Shown here: positions 1 to 5,000 of the stretch, piece by piece
Layout of the letters: each line of letters starts with the position of its first letter
How positions within the stretch are numbered: position 1 is the stretch's first letter
Assembly (NCBI GenBank): GCA_031276475.1
Contig: JAISMZ010000115.1
Span: 1 to 5,945, forward strand
Length of the DNA: 5,945 nucleotides
Direction: 5' to 3'
Source: Coriobacteriales bacterium
GTDB taxonomy: Bacteria > Actinomycetota > Coriobacteriia > Coriobacteriales > UBA8131
Translations under genes and position numbers: made by a program
Notes under the pieces: model-generated
What the model was told of the DNA's origin: nothing
Databases searched by the model: none
What the model saw: only the letters and a program-made list of their open reading frames with translations

Positions 1-1256
1 AAGCCTATCGGCGTGGTGGTAAGCTCCAGCCCCAGGCGCTCGCACTGGCGCTTGACCAGATTGGAGCCGCTAAAGGTGCGAACTACGCGGCGACCGGTAC
101 CTTTCAGCCTGCTAGTGGGGGCGGCGGGGGCGGGGACGGGGGTGTCGCCGGGGGCGGCGGGGGCGGGGGCCGGCGCGGCCAGATGAGCGATCAGCAGTGC
201 CAGAATGCGATGGGGGTTCACAAAGTTGCCCTCGGCATCGCCAGCGCCGATGCGGTCGGCGTCGCCATCGGTGATCAGGCAGGCGTCATAGCCGAGCGCC
301 ACGGTCTGCTCCAAACCACCTTTTATCCAGGGCAAAATGGGCTCGGGATGCAGTCCGGCAAAGCTCGGATCGTTGGTGTTGTTGACCTCTGCCACCTTCA
401 CGCCCAGCGCCGTGAGCAGCGCGGCCAGATAGCCGCGGCCGGCACCAAAGAGCGGATCGACCACCACGCGCAGGCCGGCCGCGCGAATTGCCTCGGCATC
501 CACCAGCGTGTAAAGCTCGTTCAGATAGGGGCCTACCAGGTCCTGAAAGACGATCTCCGGCGCGACGGGAATCTCTGTGGCGCGTTGGCCCGGTGTGGCG
601 TTTTTGGCCAGTTCAGCCAGGCTCAGTGCGCGTTCGTAGGCGCTGGGCAGCTCCGGCACCAGCGCGGCCTCCACGCGATCGGAGAACTCCTTGGGCGACG
701 CACCGCCGTCGGGCATCCGCAGCTTGACACCCAGATACTCGGCGGGATTGTGACTGGAGGTGAGCATGATGCCGCCAGCCGCCGCCGGATCGCGCGCCAC
801 CGACCAGCACAGCGTTGGCGTGGGGCAGTAACTGTCACAGACGCGTACATCAAAACCATGCTCAGCAACGACGGCGGCCACCAGCACGGCATAGCGGCCG
901 GCATTGGAGCGGCAGTCATAGCCGATGTAGAGGGTATTGGCACATGGCGGGGACGCAGGACATGCGTCCCCCTTATCTCCCAGCGGATTGTCTTCACGAA
1001 AGACGCGGGCCGTAGCCTCGGCGAGGCGAGCCAGCGTCGCGGTATTAAAGTCCTCGCCGATGATCGCTCGCCAGCCGTCGGTGCCAAAGTGCACCGTATC
1101 GGCCGGCAGGTCGCGAGGTATTGCCAGCGGCGACGTGGGGGGTGCGGCGGCGGATGCTGCCGTTGTGGACACACTCGCGGCATCCGGTTCGCTCTGGGAC
1201 GAAAGCGGACACAGGGACGCACTGGCCTCATTTCGGGGCTGGTTGTTGTCGCTCAC
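1..1256 (-). CDS. Phosphoglucomutase/phosphomannomutase family enzyme (3' end beyond window)
   Basis: Enzymes of this family are cytosolic and move a phosphate between C1 and C6 of a hexose, feeding glycolysis or nucleotide-sugar and envelope-glycan synthesis. The minus-strand frame from GTG 1256 is open for 418 codons to the window edge. Visible landmarks: HFGTDGWRAIIGEDF (residues 56-70), the phosphoserine loop LTSSHNPAEY with Ser168, domain 2 around VVVDPLFGAGRG (264-275), HPEP (303-306), the metal loop DGDADR with Asp330, Asp332 and Asp334, and a domain-3 start GRRVVRTFSGSN (388-399) ending at TPIGF. The sugar-recognition loop and phosphate-binding C-terminal domain lie outside, so glucose, mannose or glucosamine specificity cannot be decided. 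Start choice: GGAGAAAGG lies 6 nt before GTG 1256. This gives a roughly 50-residue Ser/Ala/Pro-rich N-terminal extension before the usual family start. Further unusual insertions lie at about 94-107 and 361-383. The reading frame and catalytic motifs are intact, so I infer a functional enzyme. Confidence 0.93.
   Translation of the reverse strand, partial: MSDNNQPRNEASASLCPLSSQSEPDAASVSTTAASAAAPPTSPLAIPRDLPADTVHFGTDGWRAIIGEDFNTATLARLAEATARVFREDNPLGDKGDACPASPPCANTLYIGYDCRSNAGRYAVLVAAVVAEHGFDVRVCDSYCPTPTLCWSVARDPAAAGGIMLTSSHNPAEYLGVKLRMPDGGASPKEFSDRVEAALVPELPSAYERALSLAELAKNATPGQRATEIPVAPEIVFQDLVGPYLNELYTLVDAEAIRAAGLRVVVDPLFGAGRGYLAALLTALGVKVAEVNNTNDPSFAGLHPEPILPWIKGGLEQTVALGYDACLITDGDADRIGAGDAEGNFVNPHRILALLIAHLAAPAPAPAAPGDTPVPAPAAPTSRLKGTGRRVVRTFSGSNLVKRQCERLGLELTTTPIG
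117..168. repeat. GC-rich direct repeat coding a Pro/Ala insertion
   Basis: An identical 19-mer of G and C occurs at 117-135 and again at 150-168, a 33-bp (11-codon) period that keeps the hexomutase frame. On the minus strand it encodes two PAPAA-type units (about residues 362-380) separated by GDTPV. It lies at the boundary between domains 2 and 3, where a flexible linker would be tolerated. Duplication by replication slippage is the simple explanation. Confidence 0.7.
949..971. repeat. REP-like perfect palindrome inside the hexomutase gene
   Basis: Arms GGGGACGCA (949-957) and TGCGTCCCC (963-971) are perfectly complementary over 9 bp around a 5-nt loop, GGACA. The element is in frame and encodes about residues 95-103 (KGDACPASP region). 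It falls between the first helix of domain 1 and the next strand (LYIGYD), where family members usually have a short linker. The GGGGAC...GTCCCC form resembles the small interspersed palindromes (REP type) known in many Gram-positive genomes. Membership in such a family is inference, because only one full copy is in the window. Confidence 0.55.
1196..1221. repeat. REP-like GGGACG-rich segment in the hexomutase 5' region
   Basis: Two direct copies of GGGACG (1196-1201 and 1214-1219) flank AAAGCGGACACA. The second copy extends to GGGACGCA, the same 8-mer found in both arms of the palindrome at 949-971. It encodes about residues 12-20 of the non-conserved N-terminal extension. It could be a degenerate or half copy of the same repeat family. 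It is short, so chance in GC-rich DNA is not excluded. Confidence 0.35.
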
Positions 1257-1262
1257 GGCGCA

Positions 1263-1271
1263 CCTTTCTCC
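1263..1271 (-). promoter_or_regulatory. Ribosome binding site of the hexomutase gene
   Basis: On the minus strand GGAGAAAGG stands 6 nt before GTG 1256. It decides the start in favour of the long N-terminal extension: the alternative GTG at 1094, right before the conserved HFGTDGW motif, has no purine-rich sequence at the proper distance. Confidence 0.75.
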
Positions 1272-1274
1272 AAT

Positions 1275-1300
1275 GCTTGCGCAAGCCGGACTGGCTTGCG
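1275..1300. promoter_or_regulatory. Overlapping inverted repeats in the hexomutase leader
   Basis: The 12-bp perfect palindrome GCTTGCGCAAGC (1275-1286) shares its right half with a second inverted repeat, CGCAAGCC (1280-1287) and GGCTTGCG (1293-1300), with a 5-nt loop. Only one of the two can form at a time in RNA. The block lies just upstream of the hexomutase ribosome binding site. It could be a repressor operator or an alternative leader structure. The function is unknown. Confidence 0.4.
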
Positions 1301-1328
1301 GGTTGACTCAATTGGCAAACAGGCTCCC

Positions 1329-1334
1329 ATTATA
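1329..1334 (-). promoter_or_regulatory. Candidate -10 box for the hexomutase gene
   Basis: A perfect TATAAT reads on the minus strand about 70 bp upstream of GTG 1256. No good -35 hexamer is present: at 17-bp spacing the sequence is GCACCA. The placement in the divergent spacer supports it, but sequence alone does not prove activity. Confidence 0.4.
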
Positions 1335-1379
1335 GCCCAGCAAAGCGGCTTTGGTGCCGCCAACGGGCCAACAATACCC

Positions 1380-1385
1380 TATACT
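1380..1385 (+). promoter_or_regulatory. Candidate -10 box for the thioesterase gene
   Basis: TATACT lies 55 bp before GTG 1440. No convincing -35 element is found at 16-18 bp spacing. If this and the minus-strand box at 1329-1334 are both used, their -35 regions would overlap around 1352-1362, making a compact back-to-back promoter pair. Confidence 0.3.
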
Positions 1386-1425
1386 GGTATCAGCAAGCCA
1401 ACGTGGGCTGAGATGCTTTGTTTTT

Positions 1426-1434
1426 GGAGAGGAG
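1426..1434 (+). promoter_or_regulatory. Ribosome binding site of the thioesterase gene
   Basis: GGAGAGGAG stands 5 nt before GTG 1440. It marks the true start inside a much longer open frame that begins far upstream, and it excludes the in-frame ATG at 1413, which lies upstream of this site. Confidence 0.8.
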
Positions 1435-1439
1435 ACGCC

Positions 1440-1892
1440 GTGTCCGATGCACCCAGGGAAGCCACGATTAATCGGTGCCTCCCCACGCTGTCCCGTGACG
1501 CCTCGCTGGCCGAGGTGCGGGCCTGTTTTCTCCACGACCGCTTTGCCACTGAGCAGGCAGGTTGTGTAATTGAGGAAGCTGCCTGGGGCCATGCGGTCTG
1601 TTCGTTGGAACTTGACAGCCGACACCTGAACGCCCAGGGCCAGCCGATGGGCGGAGCTATTTTCACGCTGGCTGACTTTGCCCTGGCCGTGGCCAGCAAC
1701 ATCGGCGAGGCGCCCACGGTGGCCGTCAGCAACACCATCGACTACCTCACCCGCGCCCGCGGCACGCGCCTTGTGGCCACTGCTCGCGCACTGCGCAGCG
1801 GCCGGCGGCTGGGTTTTTACCAGATTGACGTGCACGATGAGACCGGCAGCCTCGTCGCCCAGATGGGCGCCAAGTGCTATCGGGACGGCTGA
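1440..1892 (+). CDS. PaaI-type hotdog-fold thioesterase
   Basis: This 150-residue cytosolic protein has the length and layout of the single-domain hotdog (4HBT/PaaI) thioesterases, which hydrolyse acyl-CoA or related thioesters and usually work as dimers or tetramers. Visible are an N-terminal helix region (ASLAEVRACF, 21-30), the strand before the active site (HAVCSLELD, 51-59), and the hotdog-helix motif HLNAQGQPMGGAIFTLADFA (62-81). In that motif Asn64, Gly71-Gly72 and Asp79 fit the family pattern, followed by SNTIDYL (97-103) and the C-terminal strands. The usual His of the HGG triad is Met70 here, which may alter substrate or catalysis. The start is GTG 1440 with a strong GGAGAGGAG. The gene is divergent from the hexomutase and convergent with the surface protein, so it is probably transcribed alone. 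The substrate cannot be named. The family call is firm; activity is inferred. Confidence 0.88.
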   Translation: MSDAPREATINRCLPTLSRDASLAEVRACFLHDRFATEQAGCVIEEAAWGHAVCSLELDSRHLNAQGQPMGGAIFTLADFALAVASNIGEAPTVAVSNTIDYLTRARGTRLVATARALRSGRRLGFYQIDVHDETGSLVAQMGAKCYRDG

Positions 1893-1922
1893 GCGGGCCG
1901 CACTCAGGGCACAGGATATGCA

Positions 1923-1960
1923 GAGAAGCGCTCCGGGAGGACAGTTCTGGAGCGCTTCTC
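1923..1960. terminator. 12-bp perfect hairpin between convergent genes
   Basis: GAGAAGCGCTCC (1923-1934) and GGAGCGCTTCTC (1949-1960) pair without mismatch around a 14-nt loop. The hairpin begins 30 bp after the thioesterase stop. Position and stem strength suggest transcription termination. However, neither strand has a T-run right after the stem, so it would be a non-canonical terminator or a transcript-end stabiliser. Confidence 0.5.
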
Positions 1961-1971
1961 CTGGTGAGAGT

Positions 1972-2007
1972 GAGTTAAAAAGGGCAGGTGGGGGCTCCTC
2001 TTAACTC
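1972..2007 (-). terminator. Hairpin just after the surface-protein stop codon
   Basis: GAGTTAA (1972-1978) and TTAACTC (2001-2007) form a perfect 7-bp stem. In minus-strand RNA the stem extends to 11 pairs (2007-1997 with 1972-1982) with two G-U wobbles. The run of U lies inside the 3' arm of the stem, not after it. It starts 13 nt downstream of the TAG at 2020-2022. I infer a 3'-end structure for the surface-protein mRNA, perhaps acting with the hairpin at 1923-1960. Confidence 0.4.
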
Positions 2008-2019
2008 GCGTTATGGCAG

Positions 2020-5000
2020 CTATGCCAAAACCTGAGCGCCTACATCGCGCCCCTGTCCCTGGCGTCCTTTAATCAGGGCAATTATGGTGAGCGCGAGCGT
2101 AACTGCAAACAACGCCGCGATTATGGGAGAGACGGTGTTAAACACTGCCATCGGTTTGGACAGATCCTCGCAAAGCGCCCAGACCGTCATCGTGGTAATG
2201 CCTGACGCGATGCCAACGAGCCCTGAGATCAGCGCCTGCTTTTGCCGCCTGGAGATGGCAGTCCCAGGATTGCCCTCGCGCCTGCGGCGCACTGCCAAAA
2301 CGATGACCAGCACCAGGACGCTTATGAATGACAGCAGCATCAGTATGGTTGAAACCAAAGACCAGACGCCGGTTGCTCCCGGCCCGCCCAGAGGCACGCT
2401 TCCCGCCAGGATGTCCTTTGTCGGGTTTCCCGTCTGGTTCTCGGTCATCGACATCTCGCTCTCCGAAAGCCCGGCCGCAGAACTGGCGCTGGCAGCGGGG
2501 GCGGCAGTCGTAGTGGCAGGAGTGTCGCGTGGCGGGTCGGTTTCCACCGGCGCGACCATCGTAGAAGACGTCCGCGCCTGCCATTGCGCCGTTAAGCTGA
2601 CGTTGGCCGCAGGCATCTCAAACACATTTCCCGGCTGAAGCATACCGCCCGCAGACGACAGCCAACCAGTAAAGCTATAGCCGGGGCGCGCAGGCGCTGT
2701 GGCCACGGTAACCAAATTGCCCGGCGTATAGCGCGCGCCTGCGGCCAGCCCGGTGACCCCTTCCGCGCCAGGCAGGTAGCTCAGCGCATATTGTGGCTCG
2801 TCCACCACAGGCGCCACCACCTGCTGCCAGGTGGCAACAACCGTGACATCCGAGGTGACGTCGCTGTAGCTTCCCTGCCAGCCGTTAAAGCTGTAGCCGG
2901 GGCGCGCGGGGTTTGCCGGGGGCGTGGCGGAGCTTCCGTGCTCCACCTCCTGGGTTGCCAGAATGGTGTCCGTGTAGCCGTCGGCAAAGCTGACGGTATA
3001 GGTGTTGATAAGGTAATAAAGCCTCAAAACCAGTGAGCCGTCGCCAGCAAGCGTCCCGGAGGCAACCGTCTGAGAGTGCTCGGGGCTATGGCGATAGCCC
3101 GTATAGGTTCTGGGCAGGGCAACAACCGTAATATCGGTGCGCCCCTCAAGATGCTCTTTCTCCACAAGGTTTGTGCCGCCTGCGCTGACCTGGTAGTGTT
3201 CCAGCGTGTAGGCCGTATCCAGACGCGGCAGCCAGACCGGGTAGAGCGTGGTGTCCTCGGCGATGGTAAAGCTGTCGCCCGCGACATATTGCGCGGCAGT
3301 GGCGTTTTTCGTCGTACTCCAGTCTGTAAAAGTGTAGCCGGCACGGACAAGGCTTCCGGTGTTGCCGAGTACCGTAACGGTATCACTTATGCCCTTCTCG
3401 TACTCAGTAGTATCGCTTGGGGCCGTACCACTTGTGGCATTGTCGGCTGAATAGGTGACGTTAAACCAGTAGCTGTTCTCGTCGTAATCCGGCGCCCACT
3501 GGGCATACAGTGAGATGGCGGCCTCGGAGTCAAGCGCATATGGTGTGCCAAAAACCCATTTCTCGTCCTGCGGCGCAGCGCTGGTATACCAGTTGCCCTC
3601 CGTCTTATAACCAGGAGGGGTTGCAGGATAAAGGGTGTCTGGTGCGGTCATGGTCTGGCCATAGGTAAAGGTCGTGGTCGCAAACGTCGAGGCCAAAGTC
3701 TCGTGCGGATAGTTTTTGTAATAGGTCACGACGGCCTGCTTGGCATTATAGCTGGCGTAAACGGTGGTGTCTGCCAATATCACCTCGACGTCAAAGTTCC
3801 AGAGCGTGGTCTTTCCGGCATCCTTGTACCAGTTAACAAAATTGTGGCCCGTCTTTACCGGATCGGCGGGGCGCGTCGCCTTATCGCCGATGAAGACGTG
3901 CTGGGCTGCCTGGGTCGTGCCGTCACCGGTGTTCCAGTTTACCGTATAGGGTTCCTGCAGCAAGGCGTTAACCTCGTCGCCCCCTGACTGCACGTCGTTT
4001 ACCCACCAGCTGGTGTTGGAATCCTGAGGAGTGCCGGCGGCGGGACTGCCGCTGCTCCAACTGCTGTGCCAGGCGATAAAGCGCTTGGGCGCGGTGGAGA
4101 TGCCGGGATTGTTAAACTCAACGTTAACACTCCACTCGCGGTTGATGGTCAGGAACTCATAGTGGCCCGAGGTGTCGGTCGTCACGGTGCCCACCTCCAC
4201 CGGGATGGTCTCTGCGCCGCCTTTGGTGGAATAAGCCTTCACCACAACACCGGATAGAGCTGTGTCGCCCGCGTCGTAGAGGTTATTGCGATTCACGTCG
4301 CCATAAACGAAGCCCTCCACCTTGCCGTTGTTCAGACACAGCGCCACCTGCTCGCTTTGGCGATACAGTGCCGTGCCGCCAAAGGATGAGTAGACCAACG
4401 ACTCAAAGATGTTCACCTTGCCACCGTATTGCGCCTTCTCCGCATCGTCCATATTCATGCTCAGCGGCACGGTGATGGTCTCGGTGAAGTCCAGCGGCAC
4501 CGGCTTTGTATAGGTTATTCTGATGGCACGAACATCGTTCAAATTGTCTTTGACCGAGTCGTAAGTCTTCCAACCCGCAAAGTCTTTGTCGTTGAGGTGC
4601 CCATAGCTCGTGTCGTAGGCGACCGTGTAGTTTGTGCTGCTCAGTTCATCGGCAACATTACCGCCGAGGGTCATTGGCCACTGAAACTGCCAGTCCTCGG
4701 TGACGTCGCTGATCTCCGGCAGATTCTGTTCTGCCTTGGGGACGGGGATTATCACGGTAAAGCCGTCCGGCATGAGGGTGCCCGTGTTGTTTTTTAGCTG
4801 CACGCGGTAGCGCGCGATACTCTTCTCAGTGGAAAGGTTGATGTAGTTTTTGCTGCCCGGGGTATAGACCTGCCAATTGTCGTCGCCGCTGTCTGCAGAG
4901 GCCGAGGCCGAGGCAGCCAGTGCGGCCTGCTCGTAGATGGTGAAGCCGTTGGCTGCCGGCGGCAGGGCGAGGTAAGCGTTCTCGTTTGGAGTTCCCGGAT

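Noticed and set aside
1092..1094. GTG 1094 as start of the hexomutase
   Set aside because: It would match the usual family N-terminus, but no ribosome binding site precedes it, whereas GTG 1256 has GGAGAAAGG at 6 nt.
1303..1336. Plus-strand promoter TTGACT (1303) with TATAGC (1331)
   Set aside because: The spacing is 22 bp, too wide for a normal sigma-70-type promoter.
183..1439. Long plus-strand open frame upstream of and in frame with the thioesterase
   Set aside because: Its translation is Gly/Arg/Cys/His-rich with no domain, and it is antisense to clear hexomutase motifs. A ribosome binding site at 1426-1434 fixes the real start at 1440.
1413..1439. ATG 1413 as start of the thioesterase
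   Set aside because: It has no purine-rich site before it, and the strong GGAGAGGAG lies downstream of it, correctly spaced for GTG 1440.
1308..1835. Minus-strand open frame opposite the thioesterase
   Set aside because: It has no recognisable domain and lies antisense to a well-supported gene; this is a typical shadow in GC-rich DNA.
2020..2450. LPXTG-type sortase signal at the end of the surface protein
   Set aside because: No LPxTG-like motif precedes the hydrophobic region, and three hydrophobic helices follow instead of one helix plus a short basic tail.
2084..4797. Several plus-strand open frames of 60-180 codons opposite the surface protein
   Set aside because: All are antisense to a continuous repeat-domain protein, lack ribosome binding sites or family features, and have biased compositions typical of shadows.
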